A stretch of DNA of 53,619 bases from JAAZPT01 sp964544955 (GTDB lineage Bacteria; Bacillota; Clostridia; Christensenellales; Aristaeellaceae). The stretch spans positions 1 through 53,619 of the forward strand of contig CAZJEB010000010.1 of NCBI GenBank assembly GCA_964544955.1, in the 5' to 3' direction. How positions within the stretch are numbered: position 1 is the first letter of the stretch; the number at the start of each line of letters is the position of its first letter. Positions 1 through 7,389 of the stretch are shown here, in pieces. Below the pieces are notes generated by a model. It searched no databases and was not told the origin of the DNA. It saw only the letters and a program-made list of their open reading frames with translations. Position numbers and translations under genes: made by a program.

Positions 1-101
1 CAGGAATTATTCAGTTATTATTCAGTGCGTTCTTTAGCGAATAGTTGGATGGTGGAGGCAATTGTATTGTAAAAGTGCTTGGATTAATTAATATTTAGCA
101 T

Positions 102-135
102 AAAAAAAGCGCTGTATATAAATACAGCACTTTTT
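102..135 (-). terminator. Rho-independent terminator of the tRNA-like element
   Basis: On the minus strand the RNA reads AAAAAGUGCUGUAU, a UUAU loop, then AUACAGCGC and a run of U. One pair is G-U only when read on the minus strand, which supports minus-strand transcription. It begins directly at the 3' end of the tRNA-like element. Confidence 0.75.
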
Positions 136-206
136 GCAAAGCCACGACTCGAACGTGGTGATCCTCCTCGTATTCAAGGCGTTCCTCCAGCTAACTCCAA
201 TTTGCA
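135..206 (-). tRNA. tRNA-like element, anticodon not assignable (possible pseudo-tRNA)
   Basis: The minus strand carries a 72-nt element with tRNA spacing. A 7-nt 5' arm (TGCAAAT) pairs with the 3' arm (CTTTGCA) except at the last pair. A perfect T-arm (CCACG, loop TTCGAGT, CGTGG) lies at positions 49-65, and a D-arm-like segment contains AGCTGG. The anticodon region does not fold as a normal 5-bp stem with a 7-nt loop; instead CCTTG and CGAGG pair around only four bases (AATA). A strong terminator follows at once. It could be a divergent or degraded tRNA, or a tRNA mimic. No isoacceptor is assigned. Confidence 0.45.
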
Positions 207-240
207 ATTATATTATAACACATATATTTTGTATGCAAAA

Positions 241-271
241 CAAAAGCAAGCCTTTTAGCTTGCTTGTTTTT
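241..271. terminator. Bidirectional hairpin terminator
   Basis: AAGCAAGC and GCTTGCTT form an 8-bp stem with a 6-nt loop, flanked by A-rich and T-rich runs. It sits six bases past the stop of the minus-strand gene at 277-648 and most likely ends that transcript. Confidence 0.7.
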
Positions 272-276
272 AATAT

Positions 277-648
277 TTACAGATTAAGTTTTTTCTTTAT
301 ATACTCTTCGTACTCTAGGGGTATGCCTATATCGTAATTTTTATAGTGGTGCCAAAATTCCCCTGTGAAACTAAAATCCCCATCTCTTATGTACATTCGC
401 TGTATACGCTCACCTGTATAAATATCTTTTATATCCCACGAAGCATACCCTACATTGCCAGAGTTTTCTATATAATCGGTTAAATAGTTAAGTATTACTT
501 TTTTATCCAGCTTGTTTTTTATGTTTTTATAGTTTTCTATGCTGTCATACAATTCTAAAAATTTTTTGTCTGGTTTAATATAAGCTTCTATAAAATTTCC
601 AAAAAATAAGATCTCTTTATCTTCTACGCTATCATATACTTTTCTCAT
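277..648 (-). CDS. Hypothetical protein, 123 aa
   Basis: This short protein is rich in Lys, Asp, Tyr and aromatic residues and has no signal peptide or membrane segment, so it is probably cytoplasmic. I recognise no family. The C-terminal half contains a Trp/His/Tyr-rich stretch (FTGEFWHHYKNYDIG). The ATG is preceded by a good ribosome site (AGGAGG, seven bases upstream), and a terminator hairpin follows the stop, so expression is likely. The gene upstream on the same strand (688-933) is 39 bp away and may be co-transcribed. Function is unknown. Confidence 0.65.
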   Translation of the reverse strand: MRKVYDSVEDKEILFFGNFIEAYIKPDKKFLELYDSIENYKNIKNKLDKKVILNYLTDYIENSGNVGYASWDIKDIYTGERIQRMYIRDGDFSFTGEFWHHYKNYDIGIPLEYEEYIKKKLNL

Positions 649-687
649 TTTATCAACCTCCTAAGGCGGAAGTATAAATTACCATTA

Positions 688-933
688 TTATAAGCAATTA
701 TTCTCAAAAATAGCTTTTAATCTATCCCAAAATTTGGCTTCCTCGGCTTTAGTTAGCTTTGGTAAGTTTTGCGCCTGTCTATATTCGTTAAGGCACTCTA
801 TTTCTTTTTTTATACTTTCTATAAGATCTGCTTTAAGTTCCTCTAGCGAAACATTAGAAGTATCCCTTAATCTCATAGCATAGGCATCAAATTCGCCCAT
901 GTTTTTAGCTTTTGGAAACAGTCTAATACCCAT
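688..933 (-). CDS. Hypothetical small protein, 81 aa
   Basis: The product is small, charged and largely helical (many Lys, Glu, Leu and Ala), with no signal peptide or membrane segment. A Leu/Glu/Lys-rich middle section (about residues 30-55) suggests an amphipathic helix or short coiled coil. The start is supported by a GGAGGT ribosome site. A candidate sigma-A promoter lies about 100 bases upstream. It may form a two-gene unit with the 123-aa gene downstream. I do not recognise the family. Confidence 0.6.
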   Translation of the reverse strand: MGIRLFPKAKNMGEFDAYAMRLRDTSNVSLEELKADLIESIKKEIECLNEYRQAQNLPKLTKAEEAKFWDRLKAIFENNCL

Positions 934-1240
934 AAAAATTACCTCCTTATATGCTTTTTAAGTTAAGCAAATAAATATATACACTTATTCTTTTAAACAA
1001 GCTTATTTTAACACATTCATATACACTCATTTTAGCTTATTTATGCTTTTAATGTCAATGTTTGCTTATGCTCCCTTAGCAGGGGAGTATTTTTTTACTA
1101 TATTTTTATTAAAAAAGCCTCATTTCAAAAAACCATGAACACCATCCAAAGCCTTATAGTATGCCCTTTTGAGGGCAATATAAATGTTGGGTTTTTTGCC
1201 TTTTTAAAAATGCTGTGTGGTATAGTGAATTTGTAAGGAG
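934..1240. other. AT-rich intergenic region with two hairpins
   Basis: This 307-bp gap separates divergent small genes. It holds a candidate minus-strand promoter (1029-1058), a hairpin with a T-run on the plus strand near 1070-1097 (GCTCCC against GGGGAGT) and a small stem near 1157-1171 (GCCCTTTTGAGGGC). I see no ORF with a ribosome site. The first hairpin looks like a terminator but has no gene upstream on the plus strand. Confidence 0.5.
1029..1058 (-). promoter_or_regulatory. Candidate sigma-A promoter for 688-933
   Basis: On the minus strand TTGACA is followed after 18 bases by TAAAAT. It is upstream of the gene ending at 688 with a leader of about 90 bases. Confidence 0.4.
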
Positions 1241-1546
1241 GTGATAACCATAGCAAGCAAAAAAATTGGCAACAATGATAAAATATGCCTTGATGACTGT
1301 AAGGATGTAATTATAGCAAAGCTATATAAAATACTTAAAGATAAGCATTGTTTTTACCACTACCATGTTAACGACAAAACAAAAAGCGCCACTGGGGAAA
1401 GCATTGCCACAATAAATGAAATTATACTTGATAAGCCCGACACTAAAATGATAAAGGACTTAGCCGATGTAATATGCACCCTTGATAAGGATAATAAGCA
1501 AGGCAAAGCAAACCCTGGCATAGTTGTAGTAAGCCGAAAGGATTAA
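1241..1546 (+). CDS. Hypothetical protein, about 98-101 aa; probable ATA start at 1250
   Basis: The small protein is rich in Lys and Asp with no signal peptide or membrane segment. It contains two Cys close together (KICLDDCKD) and a His/Tyr cluster (CFYHYHVN). The only standard start codon is the GTG at 1241, but that GTG lies inside a perfect Shine-Dalgarno sequence (AAGGAGGTGAT, 1235-1245). An ATA codon at 1250 is at ideal spacing, eight bases after GGAGG, exactly where ATG would be expected. Translation therefore probably starts at ATA, giving 98 aa, or the original ATG has mutated. A terminator follows the stop. I recognise no family. Confidence 0.55.
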   Translation: MITIASKKIGNNDKICLDDCKDVIIAKLYKILKDKHCFYHYHVNDKTKSATGESIATINEIILDKPDTKMIKDLADVICTLDKDNKQGKANPGIVVVSRKD

Positions 1547-1578
1547 AAAAAAGCCCCTAAGGGCTAGTTTTATTTTTT
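1545..1578. terminator. Bidirectional terminator
   Basis: AGCCC and GGGCT pair around a CTAA loop, with an A-run on the left and T-rich sequence on the right. It ends the plus-strand gene at 1546 and lies right at the 3' end of the minus-strand gene that stops at 1570. Confidence 0.7.
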
Positions 1579-2154
1579 AGTTTTCCTTTTTATAGCATAT
1601 ACAAGGCCTAAGGCAGCCAAGCCTAATAGAGCTATATATGCCACTAAGTTTGTATTATCCCCTGTTTGAGGTGGTGTAATTTGAGGCACTTTTGTTGGGG
1701 CTGGGGTGGCGGTGGGGGTTGCTGCGGGGGTAGGTTGTATTGTATTTACAGGGGCTTCCGGCCCTACAACAATATCAACATACTTTGTGCGAGCGTTAGA
1801 ATTTACCATGGCTTTAATATTTATTGAGCCATCGGGTATGCCCACGGTAACTGCCAAGCGAGTTTTGCCCTCACTTAAGGCCTGTATATTAACAACACCA
1901 TTTTTTGTATCAACAATTTTGGCTATACTTTCATCCTCTATTTTATAGGTGGTTAAAGCAAGGGCATTTTCCCTTACTGCAAGCATATCGCCAAATTCCA
2001 CCATAAGGGGGTTAGTGCTTGTAAAATAGCTACTTATATTTTCTGTATTAGTATATTCGGGGTTATAAATAACTTTTGTGCTTTGTTTGGGGCTTGATGG
2101 TTTTTCAAAAACAAGCTGTTTTGCATTCAAGTTAAAATCAACCAAAGGCACCAT
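1570..2154 (-). CDS. C-terminal part of a cell-wall-anchored surface protein (out-of-frame tail)
   Basis: This 194-aa frame has a beta-rich region resembling a bacterial Ig-like domain (about residues 1-130), then a Pro/Thr/Ala linker (about 135-160), then a sortase-type signal: PPQTGDN, a hydrophobic helix and a Lys/Arg tail (KRKTKK). It has no signal peptide of its own and no convincing ribosome site before its first ATG. The same frame stays open upstream to the run of seven G at 2204-2210, where it would join the secreted beta-helix protein encoded at 2196-3128. It is therefore best read as the 3' half of one gene interrupted by a frameshift. The anchor motif is PPQTG rather than classic LPXTG. 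Confidence 0.7.
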   Translation of the reverse strand: MVPLVDFNLNAKQLVFEKPSSPKQSTKVIYNPEYTNTENISSYFTSTNPLMVEFGDMLAVRENALALTTYKIEDESIAKIVDTKNGVVNIQALSEGKTRLAVTVGIPDGSINIKAMVNSNARTKYVDIVVGPEAPVNTIQPTPAATPTATPAPTKVPQITPPQTGDNTNLVAYIALLGLAALGLVYAIKRKTKK

Positions 2155-2195
2155 AAGGCCAAAGGGTGATGCTATATACCTTGTTTTTTCGTTTA

Positions 2196-3128
2196 TTAAG
2201 TTGCCCCCCCTGTTGGGTTTAATTCATCATCATTAAGCCATAGCACACCATTGAACATTCCATTAAAATTATAGTGGAGTATTTGGCCATTAAAATTATT
2301 ACCTGTTAATTCATTTGCCCAGAAGGGGTGAAAATCGGTGCCTGTATCATCAGGCAGAGGGTTTATTTGTATAGCACGGGGCATATAATCGCTACTTATT
2401 TGGTGGGGGGTAAATGTATTATTTACAAAGCTGTAATAGCCATTACTTGAATGGTTTGTGTATATACCAACCTGTGTATACTTGCTAAACTTGTTATTGC
2501 TAAAATATAGTTTAGCATTGGGGCTATAACACATTACTGGAATAATACTGCTTTTAAGGGAATTAAGCCTGCACTTATCCAATTTAAATGTTGAGCTACT
2601 GCCATCATTTATATATATAATGCCACCATTGCTTGAATAGCTGTTAACAACTAAGTTGGAGTTTGTAACTGTAAAATTAGTTTTACCATCCATTTGAACA
2701 GTTGATGTAGTAATTGCATTACTAGTGCACATAAATGTTAAATTATCTAAATTTACAGTTATGGTTTTATGGGCCTCATTAACAATGCTTACACCTATAT
2801 AAGCATCCATTCTAAGGTTTTTAATGCTTATAGTTTCATCACTAGCATGCTCAATGCGGTATGTTGCATAGAATACCATACCACTTGTATTTAAATTAGA
2901 ATCATTACCCAATATATTTATGGATTTTTCCAAATATAAAGGATCACTCAAGGTATAATCACCTTTTGTAAAACTAATAGTATCGCCACTATTTGCACCA
3001 TTTATAATTCCCTGGATTTGTGCAGTTGTCATTGTATTGTTTACTGTATGGGTTTCACCCAAGGCAACAACAGCCATAAGGCTTATTAATATAATTAATA
3101 TGCTTGCAACTATCAGCTTGTTTCTCAT
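2196..3128 (-). CDS. Secreted beta-helix surface protein, N-terminal part (frame ends after poly-G tract)
   Basis: The 310-aa product starts with a clear signal peptide (positive N-terminus, hydrophobic core, about residues 1-24). The rest has the short alternating beta-strand pattern, with many Asn, Ser and Thr, of parallel beta-helix (pectate-lyase-like) proteins. Such proteins often bind or degrade polysaccharides or act as adhesins; no catalytic residue can be assigned. The ribosome site is AAGGAG and a near-consensus promoter lies upstream. The frame runs through GGGGGGG at 2204-2210 and stops four codons after the tract starts. One extra G, or two fewer, would fuse it to the anchored tail downstream. 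Phase variation, a fixed mutation and a sequencing error are all possible. Confidence 0.75.
   Translation of the reverse strand: MRNKLIVASILIILISLMAVVALGETHTVNNTMTTAQIQGIINGANSGDTISFTKGDYTLSDPLYLEKSINILGNDSNLNTSGMVFYATYRIEHASDETISIKNLRMDAYIGVSIVNEAHKTITVNLDNLTFMCTSNAITTSTVQMDGKTNFTVTNSNLVVNSYSSNGGIIYINDGSSSTFKLDKCRLNSLKSSIIPVMCYSPNAKLYFSNNKFSKYTQVGIYTNHSSNGYYSFVNNTFTPHQISSDYMPRAIQINPLPDDTGTDFHPFWANELTGNNFNGQILHYNFNGMFNGVLWLNDDELNPTGGAT
2204..2210 (-). repeat. Homopolymeric G7 tract at the frameshift point
   Basis: Seven C on the plus strand (seven G in the coding strand) mark the point where the secreted N-terminal frame and the PPQTGD tail frame separate. Eight G would encode one continuous protein of about 520 residues. 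Confidence 0.85.
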
Positions 3129-3158
3129 AATAGCAATCTCCTTTAGTGTTATTATTTA

Positions 3159-3187
3159 ATTGTATTGCCTTGTTAGTATTTTGTCAA
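3159..3187 (-). promoter_or_regulatory. Sigma-A promoter of the surface-protein gene
   Basis: On the minus strand TTGACA, 17 bases, then TACAAT, located about 30-60 bases before the start at 3128. Confidence 0.75.
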
Positions 3188-3214
3188 TGTCCCTATATAA
3201 AATAATATATATGT

Positions 3215-5566
3215 TTATTCACCAAATACTAATTTTGCCTTTTCAACAGCTTGGTTGGCATCCTTAGCGTACATATCAGCGCCAATATCCATGGCGTAAT
3301 CCTCGGTAAGCACAGCGCCACCTACAAGCACTTTACAGCTTAGGCCTGCCTGCCTAATGGCTTTTATTGTGGCCTCCATGTTTTCCACGGTGCTTGTCAT
3401 AAGGGCGGAAAGGCCAACCATGCCCGCATTATGCTTTTTGGCTGCGTTCACAACATCATCAATAGGCACATCACGCCCCAAATCCACAATGGTGTAGCCA
3501 TAGTTTTCCAGTACGGTTTTAACTATATTTTTGCCAATATCGTGTATATCGCCCTTTACTGTGGCTAAAACAATTGTACCTTTTTTAATTTGTTCCTCGT
3601 TATTTTTAGCCAAGTTAGCCTTTATAACATCAAAGCCACACTTTGCAGCCTCGGCAGCTTGTAAAAGTTGAGGAAGGAATAGCCTACCCTTTTCGTAAAG
3701 CATTCCAACCTTATCCAAGGCGGGTATAAGGTAGTTATTTACAACATCAAGGGCCTCATTACCATTTAAAAGCTCCTCTGTTTTTATGGCACATTCCTGT
3801 TTCAAGCCCTTTAATATGGCGGACTCCAAGGAATAATCATCATGTTTTGTGTTGCTTTCGGTAACTACATCCCTATATTTTTGAATATAGTTATCGCTAT
3901 TAAGGTCTGTACAGTTTATAACTTTATAGGCATAAACGGTGTTCATAATGCTACTGTTGGGGTTTATAATTGGTAGACTTAAGCCCTTATCCAAGGCGCA
4001 GGCCAAGAATGTGGCATTTATATGCTCCCTTTGGGGTAAGCCAAAACTTATGTTGGATACGCCTAATGTGGTTTTTAGGCCAAGGTTTTTGCTTACAAGC
4101 TCTATTGCCCTTAGGGTTTCTATTGCCCTATCCTGTTCAGCGCTTACTGTAAGGGCAAGGCAATCTATAATAACATCTTCCCTTTTTATACCATAGCTTA
4201 GGCAACGTTGAAGTATATACTCTGCAATTTTAAGCCTATCCTCAGCGTTTTTAGGTATACCATCCTTATTTAAGCAAAGGCCTACAACGGCGGCACCATA
4301 TTTTTTAACTATGGGCAGTATGGCATCAAGGCTTTCATCATCACCGTTTACGGAGTTTACAATGGCCTTGCCACAGTAGCGCCTTAGGGCTGCCTCTATT
4401 GCCACAGGCTTAGATGAATCTATTTGCAAGGGAATATCGCTTACCCCTTGTAGGGCAGTAATAACCTTTTCCATTATGGAAGCTTCATCTATTTTAGGCA
4501 AGCCAAGGTTAAGGTCAAGTATATCGGCACCCGCCTCAACTTGCTCCAAGGCTTGTTTTAATATATATTCTATGTTTTCGTTAAGTATTGCCTCTTTAAA
4601 CAAGGGCTTACCTGTGGGGTTAAGGCGTTCACCTACCACCTGTATGCCACCATAGGGAAGGAATTTTTCCCCTGAGCATATACCCCTTATGGTATCAGGC
4701 TTTTTAACATCCTTAGGGGCATTTGCCACAGCCTTTTTAAGCAGGGCAATATATTCTGGTGTGGTGCCACAACAGCCACCTACAAGGCGTACACCCATTT
4801 TTAAAAACTTTTGGTATACATCGGTAAATTCCAGTTCATCAATATCATAGCCCCCATGCTTTGTGGGGAGCCCCGCATTTGCCTTTACGGATACGGGCAA
4901 GCTTGTATAGTTAAGCAGTTTTTCCACAACGGGTAAAAGCTGTACAGGCCCTAAGGAGCAGTTTATGCCAAGGGCATCAACCCCAAGGCCCTCCAAGCAA
5001 CAGGCCATGGCAGCCACATCACAGCCGGTGAATGTTCTGCCAGTTTCCTCAAAGCTCATGGACGCAAGCACAGGCAAGCTACTGTTTTCCTTTACAGCAA
5101 GCACAGCGGCGCGAACTTCTTGAAGGTCGGTCATTGTTTCTATAACAAAAAGATCAACCCCTTCTGCCACAGCAATTTTAACTTGTTGGGCAAAAAGTTG
5201 GTAGGCCTCATCAAAGCTAAGTAAGCCTGATGGTTGCAAAAGCTCGCCTATGGGGCCAATATCATAGGCCACAAAGCCTTTGTTACCCATGGCAGTTTTA
5301 GCATTTGCCACCGCCGCCTTTATAATTTGTTCAAGGCTATAAGGGCTATTAGCAAGTTTTTTAGCATTTGCACCAAAGGTGTTTGTAAATATTACATTGC
5401 TACCAGCATCCACATAGGCTTTTTGTATTTTAACAATAATATCAGGCTGCTCTATATTAAAATGTTCAGGCACATCCCCCGCCTTCATGCCATTTTTTTG
5501 TAGCATTGTGCCCATGGCTCCATCAAGAAGCACTATATTATTATTTAAAAATTGTAAAAAATTCAT
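3215..5566 (-). CDS. metH: Cobalamin-dependent methionine synthase (MetH), short form
   Basis: The enzyme transfers a methyl group from methyl-tetrahydrofolate to homocysteine through cobalamin, making methionine in the cytoplasm. The 783-aa protein has three modules. The homocysteine domain (about 1-290) has DGAMGTMLQ near the start and zinc ligands Cys203 and Cys265/Cys266 (GGCCGTTP). The pterin domain (about 300-565) has GERLNPTGK. The cap and B12 domain (about 580-783) has the cobalamin-binding DIHDIG, with His675 as lower ligand. The C-terminal AdoMet reactivation domain of classic MetH (about 1200 aa) is absent; it is encoded separately by the gene just upstream, which ends one base before this start. 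It is the last gene of the metF operon. Confidence 0.95.
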   Translation of the reverse strand: MNFLQFLNNNIVLLDGAMGTMLQKNGMKAGDVPEHFNIEQPDIIVKIQKAYVDAGSNVIFTNTFGANAKKLANSPYSLEQIIKAAVANAKTAMGNKGFVAYDIGPIGELLQPSGLLSFDEAYQLFAQQVKIAVAEGVDLFVIETMTDLQEVRAAVLAVKENSSLPVLASMSFEETGRTFTGCDVAAMACCLEGLGVDALGINCSLGPVQLLPVVEKLLNYTSLPVSVKANAGLPTKHGGYDIDELEFTDVYQKFLKMGVRLVGGCCGTTPEYIALLKKAVANAPKDVKKPDTIRGICSGEKFLPYGGIQVVGERLNPTGKPLFKEAILNENIEYILKQALEQVEAGADILDLNLGLPKIDEASIMEKVITALQGVSDIPLQIDSSKPVAIEAALRRYCGKAIVNSVNGDDESLDAILPIVKKYGAAVVGLCLNKDGIPKNAEDRLKIAEYILQRCLSYGIKREDVIIDCLALTVSAEQDRAIETLRAIELVSKNLGLKTTLGVSNISFGLPQREHINATFLACALDKGLSLPIINPNSSIMNTVYAYKVINCTDLNSDNYIQKYRDVVTESNTKHDDYSLESAILKGLKQECAIKTEELLNGNEALDVVNNYLIPALDKVGMLYEKGRLFLPQLLQAAEAAKCGFDVIKANLAKNNEEQIKKGTIVLATVKGDIHDIGKNIVKTVLENYGYTIVDLGRDVPIDDVVNAAKKHNAGMVGLSALMTSTVENMEATIKAIRQAGLSCKVLVGGAVLTEDYAMDIGADMYAKDANQAVEKAKLVFGE

Positions 5567-5567
5567 A

Positions 5568-6140
5568 TTATTCTCCTATACCTATTACAGCTGTAACGGA
5601 TTTGCGTGGTGTAAGTATGTTTGTGGCTGTGCAACTTAAGCCTATGCGCCTTTGAGCGTTTAGCAAGTTTAAAAACCTTGGCTGTATATCAAGGGAAAAA
5701 TCCCCATAGCCTGGGCTATACCTATATGTAATGTTTTTATATTCCTGCTTTATTTGGGCCTCAACAATATCGCAAAGTTGTTCAACAGCATCATCACTGC
5801 AAGCATCAATAGCCAAGGCAAAGGCCTTATCACTAAGCATATAGCGGTTTATGTATTTATCCACATCATTGCCCATTGTTACAGCCATAAGGCAGCAGCT
5901 ATGGCAGTTTTTAAGGTGATTATATATATCATTGCCCTCAAAGGCCACATCCGTACCCAAAAGGCGTATTTTACCGTTTTCTGGGGATATATGGAATATG
6001 CTATGCACAAAGCGGGGCTTTATAATGGTTTCCGTTTGTGCCTTAGCCTTATTTACAAGGTTTAGCATATCCTGGGGTACATCCCTACCCCTTATGCCCA
6101 TATAGCTTAAGGCCTCATATATATCTATATTAATTTTCAT
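5568..6140 (-). CDS. Stand-alone methionine synthase activation-domain protein
   Basis: This 190-aa protein resembles the AdoMet-binding activation domain normally at the C-terminus of MetH. The visible signatures are GYGDFSLDIQPRFLNLLN followed by the region ending TPRKSVTAVIGIGE, which matches the end of that domain. Its role would be to reductively remethylate inactive cob(II)alamin on the short MetH encoded next to it, using S-adenosylmethionine and an electron donor such as flavodoxin. Its start overlaps the end of metF by 11 bp and its stop is one base from the metH start, so the three genes are translationally coupled. The assignment rests on sequence pattern and context. Confidence 0.85.
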   Translation of the reverse strand: MKINIDIYEALSYMGIRGRDVPQDMLNLVNKAKAQTETIIKPRFVHSIFHISPENGKIRLLGTDVAFEGNDIYNHLKNCHSCCLMAVTMGNDVDKYINRYMLSDKAFALAIDACSDDAVEQLCDIVEAQIKQEYKNITYRYSPGYGDFSLDIQPRFLNLLNAQRRIGLSCTATNILTPRKSVTAVIGIGE

Positions 6141-7002
6141 TTTTTAAGAAGGGGGCAATATTCCTTGTAATTTCCGCTGCCACATAGGGGTTATTCATGG
6201 TATAAAGGTGTATGCCTTTAACGCCCCCAGCAATAAGGTCTATTATTTGCTCAACAGCGTAGGCAATGCCCGCTTTTGTAAGGGATTCGGGGTCGTTTTC
6301 ATAACGGGCTATTATTCGGGTAAACTTTTTAGGCAATTTGGAGCCTGAAAGTTCAACTATACGGGAAATTTGGTTTTTGCGTGTAACAGGCATAATACCA
6401 GCTTGAACAGGCACATCAATATCGGCAAGTTCAAACAGTTCAAGCATATTATAAAAATCCTCATTATCGAAGAACATTTGGCTATTTAGGTGGCTTACAC
6501 CCGCTTGAACTTTCTTTTTAAGGTTTTTAATATCCTTAACTAAGCTTGGGCTTTCAAAATGGCCCTCGGGGTAGCATGCGCCACTTATGCCGAAGCCTCC
6601 ACGATTATTTAAATATGTTGCCAAATCGCTAGCGTATTTAAAATCCTTACTTATAGGCAAGTTTGGGTTAATATCCCCACGCAAGGCAAGTATATTGTTT
6701 ATGCCCTTAGCTTGAAGATTATTAAGGAGGGTATCCAAATCCTCTTTTTTAGTGGATACGCAAGTTAAGTGGGCAAGGGCCTCAACACCATTGCCATTTT
6801 TAATAATATCGCACAGTTCCAATGTTTTATTATCGGCAATGCTGCCGCCTGCGCCATAGGTAACGCTAATATAATCAGGCTTTAGGGCGCACATATCGCC
6901 TAAAACCGAGCTTATTTCATCAAAGCTATAATCCTTTTTAGGTGGGAATACCTCTAGGGAGTAAACCAAGGGTTTTTGTTTAAACATATCACTAATAAAC
7001 AT
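6130..7002 (-). CDS. metF: 5,10-methylenetetrahydrofolate reductase
   Basis: MetF reduces methylene-tetrahydrofolate to methyl-tetrahydrofolate with an FAD cofactor and so supplies the methyl donor for MetH. The 290-aa length is typical. Family patterns include the N-terminal SLEVFPPKKDYSF, where Glu is catalytic, DYISVTYGAGGS, HLTC and the LALRGD loop. It is the first gene of a compact minus-strand operon with the activation-domain gene and metH. The ribosome site is AAGGAG and a good promoter lies upstream with a palindrome over its -35 box. Confidence 0.95.
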   Translation of the reverse strand: MFISDMFKQKPLVYSLEVFPPKKDYSFDEISSVLGDMCALKPDYISVTYGAGGSIADNKTLELCDIIKNGNGVEALAHLTCVSTKKEDLDTLLNNLQAKGINNILALRGDINPNLPISKDFKYASDLATYLNNRGGFGISGACYPEGHFESPSLVKDIKNLKKKVQAGVSHLNSQMFFDNEDFYNMLELFELADIDVPVQAGIMPVTRKNQISRIVELSGSKLPKKFTRIIARYENDPESLTKAGIAYAVEQIIDLIAGGVKGIHLYTMNNPYVAAEITRNIAPFLKNEN

Positions 7003-7032
7003 AATAATTCTCCTTATAAATACATATACAAA

Positions 7033-7061
7033 ATATTAGCATTAAAAACATTGTTTGTAAA
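7033..7061 (-). promoter_or_regulatory. Promoter of the metF-metH operon
   Basis: On the minus strand TTTACA, 17 bases, then TAATAT. The leader before metF is short, about 25 bases, leaving no room for a SAM riboswitch or T-box. Confidence 0.65.
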
Positions 7062-7069
7062 CCAAACAA
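7051..7069. promoter_or_regulatory. Palindrome over the metF -35 box (candidate operator)
   Basis: TTGTTTG and CAAACAA form a perfect 7-bp inverted repeat with a 5-bp spacer, overlapping the -35 element. A transcription factor site is plausible; the factor is unknown. Confidence 0.4.
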
Positions 7070-7113
7070 AGGGCTAAAAGCTGTATTTAGCTTGCATTTA
7101 AAACTGTATAGGG

Positions 7114-7142
7114 TTTACACAAAAGGGCAACAGTAATATAAT
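7114..7142 (+). promoter_or_regulatory. Sigma-A promoter of the DUF6440 gene
   Basis: TTTACA, 17 bases, then a perfect TATAAT. Transcription would start near 7149, inside or just before the ribosome site, so the mRNA leader is only about 10-15 bases long. Confidence 0.75.
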
Positions 7143-7161
7143 TTATTTAGGAGGTGTTAAT

Positions 7162-7350
7162 ATGAGTGAAAAGCGTTTTGTAAAGGTTTATTCCCAAGGC
7201 ACTATGCAGGGTGCAACCGTATGGGTGGATACAACAACTGGCGTTAACTACCTAAGCATTTTTGCTGGCTATGGCCTTGGCACAACCGTGTTGGTAGATA
7301 AAGATGGCAAACCCATTGTTACCCCTGAGGAAGAGCTTAATAGGCTATAA
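7162..7350 (+). CDS. DUF6440 family small protein
   Basis: The 62-aa protein has the pattern of the DUF6440 family: a KRF-KVYS start, a central WVDTTTGVNYL and a C-terminal LVDKDGKPIVTPEE. Proteins of this type are small, beta-rich and of unknown function, common in Clostridia and their mobile elements. It is monocistronic, with its own consensus promoter, an AGGAGG ribosome site and a strong terminator just after the stop. That layout suggests abundant expression. No membrane segment is present. Confidence 0.8.
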   Translation: MSEKRFVKVYSQGTMQGATVWVDTTTGVNYLSIFAGYGLGTTVLVDKDGKPIVTPEEELNRL

Positions 7351-7351
7351 T

Positions 7352-7382
7352 AAAAAAAGATTGATATAACATCAATCTTTTT
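7352..7382. terminator. Terminator after the DUF6440 gene
   Basis: GATTGAT and ATCAATC pair around a 5-nt loop, flanked by an A-run and a T-run. It can serve both the plus-strand gene and the convergent acetyltransferase. Confidence 0.8.
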
Positions 7383-7389
7383 AAATGGC

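Noticed and set aside
135..206. Reading the tRNA-like element as tRNA-Phe (GAA) or tRNA-Arg (ACG)
   Set aside because: Both triplets occur in the loop region, but neither can be placed in a 7-base loop closed by a paired 5-bp stem.
3939..4196. Frames opposite metH, including 3939-4196 and 5234-5503
   Set aside because: They lie wholly inside a confident gene on the other strand, with no ribosome sites and no family pattern.
7003..7161. Possible SAM riboswitch, T-box or cobalamin riboswitch before metF
   Set aside because: The predicted leader is only about 25 bases long and no conserved core of these RNAs is visible.
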